Positions 6,073 through 12,780 of a stretch of DNA of 14,198 nucleotides are shown here, one piece after another; position 1 is the stretch's first letter, and each line of letters starts with the position of its first letter. Both the position numbers and the translations under genes were made by a program. The DNA is from Clostridiales bacterium. Its GTDB lineage: Bacteria; Bacillota; Clostridia; Christensenellales; Aristaeellaceae. The notes under the pieces were generated by a model that saw nothing but the letters and a program-made list of their open reading frames with translations, ran no database searches and was not told where the DNA came from. The DNA lies in NCBI GenBank assembly GCA_004552515.1, contig SFOF01000036.1, positions 1-14,198 on the forward strand, read 5' to 3'.

Positions 6073-7668
6073 CTATGGCTCGGGATAGTTCAGCCGGTCG
6101 TCATACCAGATGATGTCGGCCATGTCGAACAGGGCGGCGACGCGTTCTTCATAGGCGCGCTCCTTCGCCTGCGCGGTCAGCTCTTCCTCGAGACGGGCGC
6201 GGACGGATTCAAAATCGACCGCCCCCGCCGTCATGTCGCCGGCGTGCTGTATCAGGTGAACGCCCAGCGGCGTAACGACGGGCGCGGAAACGTCGCCGGC
6301 TTCAGTCAGTGAGAGGGCGGCGGCGCGCAGCGTATCGTCCCATACGGGGCCGCTCCCGGCGACATAGCCGTATTCGCCGCCGGTGAAGGGCGAGGGGCGT
6401 ATGCGCGAATCGTCGCGGTACTCGGCCATGAGCGACGCAAACGATTCGCCCGCGTCCAGCCGCTCCCGCAGCATATCCGCGCGTTCGAGAAGCGGCGCGG
6501 CCAGCGCGTTGATCTGCGCGTCGATTTCGGCGGCGTTTGAGTCCGTTTTCCGGGCAAGCAGCTCGGAGAGCGCCGCCTGATCGTCCGTATCGGCCAGTAT
6601 GAGAATGTGGCGGATGCGGCGGACGCCCCGCGGGACAAAGCAGACGAGTTCGCCCTCCAGCATGGCGCGCTCAAACGGCGCAGGGCTTTGCGTATAGGCG
6701 GCTCTCTGCGCGGCGCAGCGCTCGTCATAGGCGGCGCGGAGGTCGCCTTCACTCGCCGAAATGCCGTCGGTGGCGAACGCGCGGTGCCGCGCGATCAGCA
6801 GATCGTCCAGCGCGCGGGCATAGAGCGACGCGGCTGTGATGTTGCTCTTTGCGAGCGCTTCCTCTGCGGCGGCCAGACGAACGCCCGCGTCCGCGCCCGG
6901 CTGAATATCGCACTGTGCCTTCAGCATGGCCGCGTAGTCCGCGTCGGCCTGAGCGCGCAGCTCGGCGCGGTCGCGTTCGCCGGCGTCAATGCCCAGGCGG
7001 CGGCAGTCCTCGAGGATCAGCGCGCGTCGGACGGCGGCGCGGGCAATTTCGCGGCGGAGAGCGTCCAGCGCGTCGCCCTGCCCAAAGGAGACGAAAAACG
7101 GCGCATAATCGTCGAACTGCGCCTGCGCTGCGGCGATGGGCAGTGCCTGTCCGTTGACGATGGCCAGCACGCCGTCATCGTCGCTTTCAGCCAGCGCGGG
7201 CAGGCTCATGAGGAGCGCGACGGCCAGCGCGGCAATGGCGGCGTGGCGAGACGCGAATGAACGCCTGTCGCCGCGGCAGCGCTGCGCGAAGGTGGAGAGA
7301 AGCGCGTGCTTGGGGCGGGGGAGGGTCGGCGTTTGTTCGCAAAGGGGGCGCGTTGCCGGATGCAATGCGCTCTTCTGTTTGTCAAAGAAGAGCGATGGCG
7401 CGCACGTCCATTTTCGCTTAACGGCGCGTCCGTGCAGGATCAGAAGCGTCTTTTGCAGGGGCGGGCAATCCCCGGAATTTTTGGAACAGCCTGGTTCTGC
7501 GGCGCGAGAGGGCGTTTGGGGGGCGCGCTGTGCGGCGAGCGGGAACATGGGTAGAGCTATAGCGCGGCGGGAAGCGGATGGAAAATCGGGAACACCGCGC
7601 AGTGAATGAGACGCTGCGGGGCGGTTGAGCATCGGTGCGGGGACGATATGGAACGGATTGCGGCGCAT
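6073..7668 (-). CDS. Exported parvulin-type peptidyl-prolyl isomerase (SurA/PrsA-like foldase)
   Basis: The mature part is a secreted chaperone that catalyses cis-trans isomerisation of proline bonds in exported proteins. Counted from the ATG at 7668 (531 residues), a hydrophobic export signal lies at 142-160 and ends in ALA, a signal peptidase I site. There is no lipobox Cys, unlike PrsA. A SurA-N-like helical domain (IVNGQALP at 170) follows, then a parvulin domain at about 351-475 with RHILIL, SFASLMAEYRDDS, TGGEYGYV and VVTPLGVHLIQH. The parvulin domain has an insertion of about 35 residues after its first strand. The start is uncertain. ATG 7668 has a perfect AAGGAGG 8 bases upstream but implies a 141-residue extension before the signal. 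A TTG at 7365 would give 430 residues. It follows the second AraC gene by 74 bases. Confidence 0.8.
   Translation of the reverse strand: MRRNPFHIVPAPMLNRPAASHSLRGVPDFPSASRRAIALPMFPLAAQRAPQTPSRAAEPGCSKNSGDCPPLQKTLLILHGRAVKRKWTCAPSLFFDKQKSALHPATRPLCEQTPTLPRPKHALLSTFAQRCRGDRRSFASRHAAIAALAVALLMSLPALAESDDDGVLAIVNGQALPIAAAQAQFDDYAPFFVSFGQGDALDALRREIARAAVRRALILEDCRRLGIDAGERDRAELRAQADADYAAMLKAQCDIQPGADAGVRLAAAEEALAKSNITAASLYARALDDLLIARHRAFATDGISASEGDLRAAYDERCAAQRAAYTQSPAPFERAMLEGELVCFVPRGVRRIRHILILADTDDQAALSELLARKTDSNAAEIDAQINALAAPLLERADMLRERLDAGESFASLMAEYRDDSRIRPSPFTGGEYGYVAGSGPVWDDTLRAAALSLTEAGDVSAPVVTPLGVHLIQHAGDMTAGAVDFESVRARLEEELTAQAKERAYEERVAALFDMADIIWYDDRLNYPEP
7368..7394 (-). repeat. Perfect 9-bp inverted repeat near an alternative start of the foldase gene
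   Basis: CGCTCTTCT (7368-7376 on the plus strand) and AGAAGAGCG (7386-7394) form a perfect stem with a 9-base loop and no T-run on either side, so it is not a terminator. On the minus strand its 3' arm carries AGAAGAG, a weak Shine-Dalgarno-like sequence just before a TTG at 7365. Confidence 0.5.
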
Positions 7669-7742
7669 GGGCTTGTCCTCCTTGAATACGGGGCTGTGGT
7701 TCTATGTATATGCCCGTTTCGGGGAGGAGACGCGCGGACGTA

Positions 7743-8594
7743 TCAGCTTTTTTCGCGGCGCCGGTCGCTTCGGTACGCGCCGGGGGTCATGCCCTGCATG
7801 GCCTTGAACAGCTCGGAAAAATAGGCGGGAGAGGAAAAGCCCAGCGAATCGGCGATCTCGCGCACGCTCAGGCCGGTCGAGGCCAGCATGGAGCGGGCGC
7901 GGTTCATGCGGCATTCCATCTGGCGGCGGTGCAGCGTTGTGCCGGTGCGTTCGCGGAAGAGCCGGTTCAGATAGAACGGATGATAGCCGAATGCGCGCCC
8001 CAGCTGCTCGAGCGTGATCTTTTCGCGGCAGTGCGCGTCCAGATAGCGGCCGACCGATTCGATCAGCCTTTCGGGCGGCGCGGCGGGCTCGCTCTGCGTG
8101 CGCGTCAGAGCCTGAACGAGCAGCGCCTTGAGCAGGGCCGCGCACAGCTCGTCGCGGTAGGGGCCGCCCTTTTCGCGCTCGGCGAGCACGTCGCCCGTCC
8201 GGCGGCACAGCTCGGGCGCGTTTTCGACGAGCAGCGGATGGACAAAGAGCGCGTCGTCAGGCGGAAAGGGCATTTTGGCCGGATTGAAGCGGGAGATTTC
8301 CTCGGGATGGATGCTCTTTTCTCCGGCGCGGGAGAAGCCCAGATCGAAGTTTATGTCGTATAAGACGGCAGGCGCGCTCTCTGAAAAGAAGAAGCGATAG
8401 GGCGTTCTGGGCGGGAAAACGATCAGCGCATCTTTGTTTAGTGTAAGCGCTTTGCCGTCGATCTCAAGGCGGCAGCTTCCCTCGCAGACGGCGAAGAGGC
8501 GGTAATCATAGGCCATGATGGGCGATTTATAGCTTACGGAGCAGGTGCGCCTGTCCATATAGCGGATGTAGGGATTGAGCTGAGAGACGAGCAA
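7743..8594 (-). CDS. AraC family transcriptional regulator (second)
   Basis: This is a 283-residue cytoplasmic regulator. An N-terminal cupin-like sensor (about residues 25-90, including DALIVFPPRTPYRF) is followed by the C-terminal double helix-turn-helix domain (about 180-278), with ITLEQLGRAFGYHPFYLNRLF and SVREIADSLGFSSPAYFSELF as the two recognition units and MTPGAYR at the end. The chosen start is TTG at 8594, because GGAAGTGATC (8598-8607) matches the 16S tail over nine of ten bases at 8 bases' distance. Longer frames run through the promoter. It is divergent from the second Gfo/Idh gene across two overlapping promoters and upstream of the foldase gene in the same direction. It probably controls the divergent gene in response to a sugar-type ligand, which is inferred from family and context. 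Confidence 0.88.
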   Translation of the reverse strand: MLVSQLNPYIRYMDRRTCSVSYKSPIMAYDYRLFAVCEGSCRLEIDGKALTLNKDALIVFPPRTPYRFFFSESAPAVLYDINFDLGFSRAGEKSIHPEEISRFNPAKMPFPPDDALFVHPLLVENAPELCRRTGDVLAEREKGGPYRDELCAALLKALLVQALTRTQSEPAAPPERLIESVGRYLDAHCREKITLEQLGRAFGYHPFYLNRLFRERTGTTLHRRQMECRMNRARSMLASTGLSVREIADSLGFSSPAYFSELFKAMQGMTPGAYRSDRRREKS

Positions 8595-8642
8595 TGCGAT
8601 CACTTCCGTTTGTTTTGTTATGCCTGATCTTTGCTTTATTGA

Positions 8643-8671
8643 TTGATTGTAGCACGACCGGCTGATATAAT
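8643..8671 (+). promoter_or_regulatory. Promoter of the second Gfo/Idh gene
   Basis: TTGATT (8643-8648), a 17-base spacer and a perfect TATAAT (8666-8671). Its -35 overlaps the -10 of the opposing promoter, and its -10 overlaps the opposing -35. Confidence 0.8.
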
Positions 8672-8674
8672 CAA
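8646..8674 (-). promoter_or_regulatory. Promoter of the second AraC gene
   Basis: On the minus strand, TTGATT (8669-8674), a 17-base spacer and TACAAT (8646-8651). It occupies almost the same DNA as the plus-strand promoter 8643-8671, so one polymerase would exclude the other. Confidence 0.8.
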
Positions 8675-8709
8675 GGCAGGTCATCAATGAGGACGGAGGA
8701 ATTGTGAAA

Positions 8710-9912
8710 ATGAGCGGAAAACTCAGAGTCTGCTTTGTCGGCTGCGGCGAGTTCGCGGCCAATTTCGTGCCGCTGTTCAAGGCGCATCCGCTGGTTGAAA
8801 AGGTCTATGTGTGCGATCTTCTGCGCGAGCGCGCGGAAAAATACAGCGCGAAATTCGGTGTGGAGATCATCGATTCGTTCGAAGAGGCGCTCAAAAGCCC
8901 CGCCGTCAACGCCGTGGCGATCTTTGCGCAGCGCCATCTGCACGGCCCGCTGGTCAAGCAGGCGCTGCTTGCCGGCAAGCACGTCTATTCCGCCGTGCCC
9001 ATGGCCAGCCGCGTCGAGGAATGTCAGGAGATCGTCGAGCTGGTCAAAAAGACCGGCCTGACCTACATGATGGGCGAGACGTGCATCTACTATCCCTGCT
9101 CGATGTTCTGCAAGGAGCGCTACGAGAGCGGCGAGATGGGCAAGTTTGTTTATGCCGAGGCGCAGTATCATCACGACATTTCGCACTTTTCGGAATGGTT
9201 CCGCGCGGATAAGAGGAGCGCGGGCGTGCCGCCGTTCTACTATCCCACCCACTCGACGGCCATGGTGCTGCACGCGGTGAGCGCGCATGTCACGAAGGTT
9301 GTGGCGATGGGCTATGAGGATCAGGAGCACGACGGGATCTTCGAGAAGGGCGTCAATCAGTGGGACAATGTGATTTCCGACGGCTTTTCACTGATGAAGC
9401 TCTCCAACGGCGGCACGGCGCGCATCAACGAGTGCCGGCGCATCGGCTATAAGGCGCCCAGCTCCTACATCAACGGCTTTTACGGCACGAAGGGCGCCTA
9501 TCAGTTCAGCAACGCCCAGCATATCCTGACCCACCTGACCAAGGAGGGCGTGGATTTTCAGGATGTGAGCGCGCTGGTCAATCCCCGCGTCATGGAGGAG
9601 CACCGCAATGATGCGGACTTCAAGACGAAGGTGGCCAATCACGGCTGGCAGTGGGATCTGTTCTCGCCCGTGCAGGACGCGCGCGTCGCCGCGCTGCCCG
9701 AGTCGTTCAAGGGGCTGCCCAACGGGCACATGGCCTCGCATCAGCTGCTGGTGGACGACTTCTGCACCGCCGTGTTCTATGAGAAGATCCCCACCGTCAG
9801 CGCGTGGGACGCGGCGCGCTACACCATCCCCGGCCTTCTGGCGCACGAATCGATCCTTAAAGACAGCCTGCCCATCGAGGTGCCGGACTGCGGCGACGCG
9901 CCCAGAGACTAA
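8710..9912 (+). CDS. Gfo/Idh/MocA family protein (second), lacking the EKP lysine
   Basis: This 400-residue protein has an N-terminal Rossmann fold (RVCFVGCGEFA, about residues 6-16) and a C-terminal Gfo/Idh-type domain from about residue 125. The family motif EKP is replaced by AVP at residues 95-97 (GKHVYSAVPMA), so the usual catalytic lysine is missing. The segment around YYPTHSTAMVLH replaces the usual GGGxLxDxGxH motif. It may therefore use another general acid, or bind nucleotide without classical dehydrogenase chemistry. The ATG at 8710 is preferred over the GTG at 8704 because GGAGGA (8695-8700) is 9 bases upstream of the ATG. The gene is monocistronic, divergent from an AraC regulator and closed by a good terminator. 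The substrate is unknown. Confidence 0.85.
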   Translation: MSGKLRVCFVGCGEFAANFVPLFKAHPLVEKVYVCDLLRERAEKYSAKFGVEIIDSFEEALKSPAVNAVAIFAQRHLHGPLVKQALLAGKHVYSAVPMASRVEECQEIVELVKKTGLTYMMGETCIYYPCSMFCKERYESGEMGKFVYAEAQYHHDISHFSEWFRADKRSAGVPPFYYPTHSTAMVLHAVSAHVTKVVAMGYEDQEHDGIFEKGVNQWDNVISDGFSLMKLSNGGTARINECRRIGYKAPSSYINGFYGTKGAYQFSNAQHILTHLTKEGVDFQDVSALVNPRVMEEHRNDADFKTKVANHGWQWDLFSPVQDARVAALPESFKGLPNGHMASHQLLVDDFCTAVFYEKIPTVSAWDAARYTIPGLLAHESILKDSLPIEVPDCGDAPRD

Positions 9913-9935
9913 AGCGCTTTTCCAATAAAACATAT

Positions 9936-9974
9936 GCGGATCGGGCTTTGACGGCCCGATTCGCTTTTATGTTT
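9936..9974 (+). terminator. Intrinsic terminator of the second Gfo/Idh gene
   Basis: An 11-bp stem with one G-U pair (9936-9946 with 9954-9964) has a 7-base loop and is followed by TTTTATGTTT. Confidence 0.85.
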
Positions 9975-10007
9975 ACGGCTGCGCCAAAAAGTTGACGGAG
10001 ACGGGCG

Positions 10008-10036
10008 TTGTGCTGTTAACAGGATCGTGCTATAAT
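10008..10036 (+). promoter_or_regulatory. Extended -10 promoter of the zorAB-like operon
   Basis: A perfect TATAAT at 10031-10036 is preceded by TGC (10028-10030), an extended -10 element. The -35 at 10008-10013 (TTGTGC, 17-base spacer) is poor, which is common for extended -10 promoters. Transcription should start near 10040-10044. Confidence 0.7.
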
Positions 10037-10039
10037 AAA

Positions 10040-10130
10040 ACAGCATTGGTGTAGCCGGCTTGTTCGGTGAACCGCAGGCTCCTTTCGAACGTCTTATTTC
10101 GAAAGGGACACGTCATCCAAAAGAAGCTGT
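10040..10130 (+). promoter_or_regulatory. Structured 5' leader of the zorAB-like operon
   Basis: The leader can fold as a three-way junction. A closing helix pairs ACAGC (10040-10044) with GCTGT (10126-10130). A second helix pairs AGCC (10053-10056) with GGCT (10077-10080), with a small inner stem. A third is a perfect 9-bp hairpin, CCTTTCGAA (10081-10089) with TTCGAAAGG (10098-10106). No T-run follows, so it is not a terminator. It does not match a riboswitch class that I recognise. Confidence 0.4.
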
Positions 10131-10154
10131 CAATAAAGAACATTGAAGGGACTG

Positions 10155-11729
10155 ATGCAGTTGTTTAATGAAGTCTGGGCCAACATCATGGATCAGCTGG
10201 CCAGAAACCTGGCGAACAGCCTGGTGTACATCGCCATGGTTGTGCTCTTTGTCGTCGGATTGCTCAAGTGCATCTATCCGGTGATCAAGAGCCGCAATCA
10301 GCTGCGACGCGGCATCCGCAAGATCAAAAACGAAGAGAGCAAGGACGCCTGGCAGGACAAGCGCTTTCTGGGCAAAGGCCCGCTGACGGCGCAGTGGACG
10401 GAATTTCTGAACAGCCGCCTGTTTGCGGACGACGAATATCACAACGCCAGCCCGCTGGACGATTATATCAACGAGGACACCGCGATCTATGATCCCGGCT
10501 TTGCGTCCTTCGGCGACGCCGTGCCCGGTATGCTGGTGTCGCTGGGCTTCCTGGGCACGCTGATCGGCATCATCATGGGCCTGTCCGATTTCAATCTGGA
10601 CAGCTCGGGCGCGACGATGGACGCCATCCGCGTGCTGATGAACGGCATGAGATACGCGTTCTCCACATCGATCGTGGGCGTGATCCTCTCGGTCACGTTT
10701 TCACTGCTCGTGCGCCTGACGCAAGGCTCCACCCGCAAATATCTGAAGCGCTTTTATGACGCGATGCAGCAGCAGGCGCACATGGTGACGGTCGATCCGA
10801 TCACGCAGATCACCATCTATCAGCAGGAACAGACGGCCATGATCCACGAGCTGGCCAAGGACATCACCAGCAGCATGACCGACCGCATCGGCGCGGCCTT
10901 TGAAATGGCGCTTCAGCCGCTCCAGCAGAGCCTGGACAGCTTCATCACCGTTTCATCGCGCGAGCAGGTGCGCGGCGTGGACGCGATCGTGAACAAGTTC
11001 GTCGATCACATGGACGACGCGCTTCAGGGCCGCTTCCAGGAGCTTTCGAACGCTCTGGGCGAAACCTGCCGCCAGCAGAAGGAAATGCGGGAGAGCGTCG
11101 AGGCCACGATCAACGGCCTTGGCCGCGTCTCGCGCGATATTGTGCAGATCCAGCAGATGTCCGAATCGCTGATCGTCAAGTTCGACGGCTATATCGCCCG
11201 CCTGAGCGCGGCGCAGCAGTCGGTTGAGGACGGCTTCGGCGCGGCGGCCGACAACGTCAAGAGCATGGAGGCGGTGGCGCGCCAGCAGGCCAACTACATC
11301 GCCCAGATCGGCCAGATGCAGACCGATTTCATGCGCGAGGTCAACTCCTTCCAGACGCGCATGGACGCGTTCACGAAGGCCTATGTGGACAACACCAACA
11401 TTTCCACCAACGCGCTGCACAAGGTGTCCGAGGAGCTGAAGGCCAGCGGCGAGAATCTGCTCACCGCGCACAAGGCGTTCAGCAAGGGCGTCAACGGCGA
11501 GCTTCAGCACGCCTTCGGGATGTTCGACGCGAATATGCAGGACATCATCGACAAGCTGACCGGCATCATCAACAGCATCAGCGCCTCGGTGAAGGATATG
11601 CCGGCCATCATGACCGACACGGCCAATGCCTATGAGGATCAGCTGCGCCAGCTCACCCGCTACATGGAGCACACGCAGCGCCTGCTTGAGGACGGCATGC
11701 GCCGCGCGGGCCGCGGAGGTGGTCAGTGA
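10155..11729 (+). CDS. zorA: ZorA-like MotA/ExbB-family proton-channel protein with long cytoplasmic tail
   Basis: This 524-residue protein has three predicted membrane helices: about 22-42, 124-143 (PGMLVSLGFLGTLIGIIMGL) and 168-187. The helix pair after GFASFGDAVPGM matches the MotA/TolQ/ExbB channel core. The three-helix topology, the YINEDTAI segment before the core and a tail of about 335 mostly helical residues (188-524) match ZorA of the Zorya anti-phage system better than MotA (four helices, short tail) or ExbB/TolQ (no such tail). In Zorya, five ZorA surround two ZorB to form an ion-driven motor, and the tail is thought to carry the signal inward. The start at 10155 has AAGG 5 bases upstream; TTG 10143 is an alternative. 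It overlaps zorB by one base. No zorC, zorD or zorE is visible. Confidence 0.75.
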   Translation: MQLFNEVWANIMDQLARNLANSLVYIAMVVLFVVGLLKCIYPVIKSRNQLRRGIRKIKNEESKDAWQDKRFLGKGPLTAQWTEFLNSRLFADDEYHNASPLDDYINEDTAIYDPGFASFGDAVPGMLVSLGFLGTLIGIIMGLSDFNLDSSGATMDAIRVLMNGMRYAFSTSIVGVILSVTFSLLVRLTQGSTRKYLKRFYDAMQQQAHMVTVDPITQITIYQQEQTAMIHELAKDITSSMTDRIGAAFEMALQPLQQSLDSFITVSSREQVRGVDAIVNKFVDHMDDALQGRFQELSNALGETCRQQKEMRESVEATINGLGRVSRDIVQIQQMSESLIVKFDGYIARLSAAQQSVEDGFGAAADNVKSMEAVARQQANYIAQIGQMQTDFMREVNSFQTRMDAFTKAYVDNTNISTNALHKVSEELKASGENLLTAHKAFSKGVNGELQHAFGMFDANMQDIIDKLTGIINSISASVKDMPAIMTDTANAYEDQLRQLTRYMEHTQRLLEDGMRRAGRGGGQ

Positions 11730-12766
11730 TGCGCAGGCGCGGCGGCAAAAATCGCGGCGGCGACGGCGGTTCCCTGTGGATCAGCTTTTCCGACCTCATG
11801 AGCGCGCTCATGCTGATATTCGTGCTGGTGCTGTTCTACGCCGTGTATCAGTATTACGATATGCTCGAGGTCAAGACCGCCGAACTGCTCCGCCAGAGCG
11901 GCCTGCTGGATGAAAAATCGTCCCAGCTGACGCTCTCCCAGCAGGAGCTTGAGGACAAGGAAAACGCGCTGGCCCTCGCGCAGCAGGCGCTGGACGACAA
12001 GGAGGCCGAGCTGAACAGCCAGTCGCTCAAGCTGACCGAAACCGAGCAGGAGCTGCTCAATCAGAAGGCCAAGCTGCTGCTCCAGGAGGACACGCTCAAC
12101 GCCCTTCAGGAGAAGCTCGCCGCGCAGGAAAGCGAGCTGAGCAGCGCCCGCGTGAGCCTGGACGAGGCGCTGGCCGCCCAGCAGACCCAGAAGGAGCAGC
12201 TGGACGCGCAGCAGGCGCAGCTGGACAAGCTGGTGGGCGTGAAGAGCGCCATCATTGAGGAGCTGGTGCGCGCGCTGGCCAATTCCAACATCAGCGGCGC
12301 GGGCGTCGACGATTCGGGCGCCATCGTGTTCAGCACGGAGATGATGTTCGACGTGAACCGCTCCACGCTCAAGGATGTGGGCAAGGCGTTTTTGAACAGC
12401 TTCATTCCCGCTTATCTGGACGTTTTGATGAGCGACGATTACTCCCAGTATGTCAGCCAGATCATCATCGAGGGGCACACCGACACTGACGGCACGTTCC
12501 TGACCAATATGCAGCTCTCTCAGGATCGCGCCTACGCCGTGCTGAGATACATCCTCAGCAGCGAATTTACCGGCATATCGGGCGCGGCCAAGGAACGGCT
12601 CCAGCAGATCGTGACGGTCAACGGCCGCTCCTACAGCGATCCCATTTACAACGACGACGGCACGGTCGATATGGACGCGTCCCGCCGCGTGGTGATCAAG
12701 TTCCGCATGAACGACGAGGATATGGTCAACGAGATGCTCTCCATACTGGACGGCATGAATAATTAA
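11729..12766 (+). CDS. zorB: ZorB-like MotB/OmpA-family stator protein with coiled coil
   Basis: This 345-residue protein has a basic cytoplasmic N-terminus (residues 1-14) and one membrane helix (about 16-40). The helix carries D22 in SFSDLMSALM, equivalent to the ion-binding Asp of MotB and ZorB. Residues 58-169 are a very regular coiled coil. A C-terminal OmpA-like domain (about 195-330) follows, with IEGHTDTDG, LSQDRA and DASRRVVIKF, the residues that bind diaminopimelate-type peptidoglycan in this family. The ATG at 11729 shares one base with the TGA of zorA (TGATG), with GGAGGT 8 bases upstream, so translation is probably coupled. It is longer than typical ZorB because of the coiled coil. 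It is followed after 14 bases by a GH78 gene rather than by other zor genes. Confidence 0.78.
   Translation: MRRRGGKNRGGDGGSLWISFSDLMSALMLIFVLVLFYAVYQYYDMLEVKTAELLRQSGLLDEKSSQLTLSQQELEDKENALALAQQALDDKEAELNSQSLKLTETEQELLNQKAKLLLQEDTLNALQEKLAAQESELSSARVSLDEALAAQQTQKEQLDAQQAQLDKLVGVKSAIIEELVRALANSNISGAGVDDSGAIVFSTEMMFDVNRSTLKDVGKAFLNSFIPAYLDVLMSDDYSQYVSQIIIEGHTDTDGTFLTNMQLSQDRAYAVLRYILSSEFTGISGAAKERLQQIVTVNGRSYSDPIYNDDGTVDMDASRRVVIKFRMNDEDMVNEMLSILDGMNN
11900..12235 (+). repeat. Eight tandem 14-residue (42-base) coiled-coil units in zorB
   Basis: The protein segment divides without gaps into eight 14-residue units: GLLDEKSSQLTLSQ, QELEDKENALALAQ, QALDDKEAELNSQS, LKLTETEQELLNQK, AKLLLQEDTLNALQ, EKLAAQESELSSAR, VSLDEALAAQQTQK and EQLDAQQAQLDKLV. 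Leucine occupies position 3 of all eight and position 10 of seven. The DNA units are diverged, so this is an ancient rather than recent expansion. Confidence 0.8.
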
Positions 12767-12780
12767 CGGAGGCGTGTGCT

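Noticed and set aside
8595..8780. N-terminal extension of the second AraC protein to 8780
   Set aside because: It would run through the gene's own promoter and into the divergent oxidoreductase gene. The TTG at 8594 has a strong ribosome binding site.
9992..10036. TTGACG at 9992-9997 as the -35 for TATAAT at 10031
   Set aside because: The spacer would be 33 bases, far outside the sigma-A range. The extended -10 explains the promoter better.
11900..12235. CRISPR or recent DNA tandem repeat
   Set aside because: The periodicity is in the protein (14 residues). The 42-base DNA units are diverged and have no spacers.
11723..12478. Long open frames on the minus strand across the zorB-like gene and similar antisense frames at 1632-2765, 10953-11672 and 13114-14109
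   Set aside because: They are mirror frames of clearly recognisable plus-strand genes in GC-rich DNA, with biased composition and no supporting domains.
10155..12766. Flagellar MotA/MotB or TolQ/TolR/ExbB/ExbD pair
   Set aside because: The A protein has three helices and a tail of about 335 residues. No flagellar, Tol or TonB genes are nearby, and the B protein has a long coiled coil before its OmpA domain.
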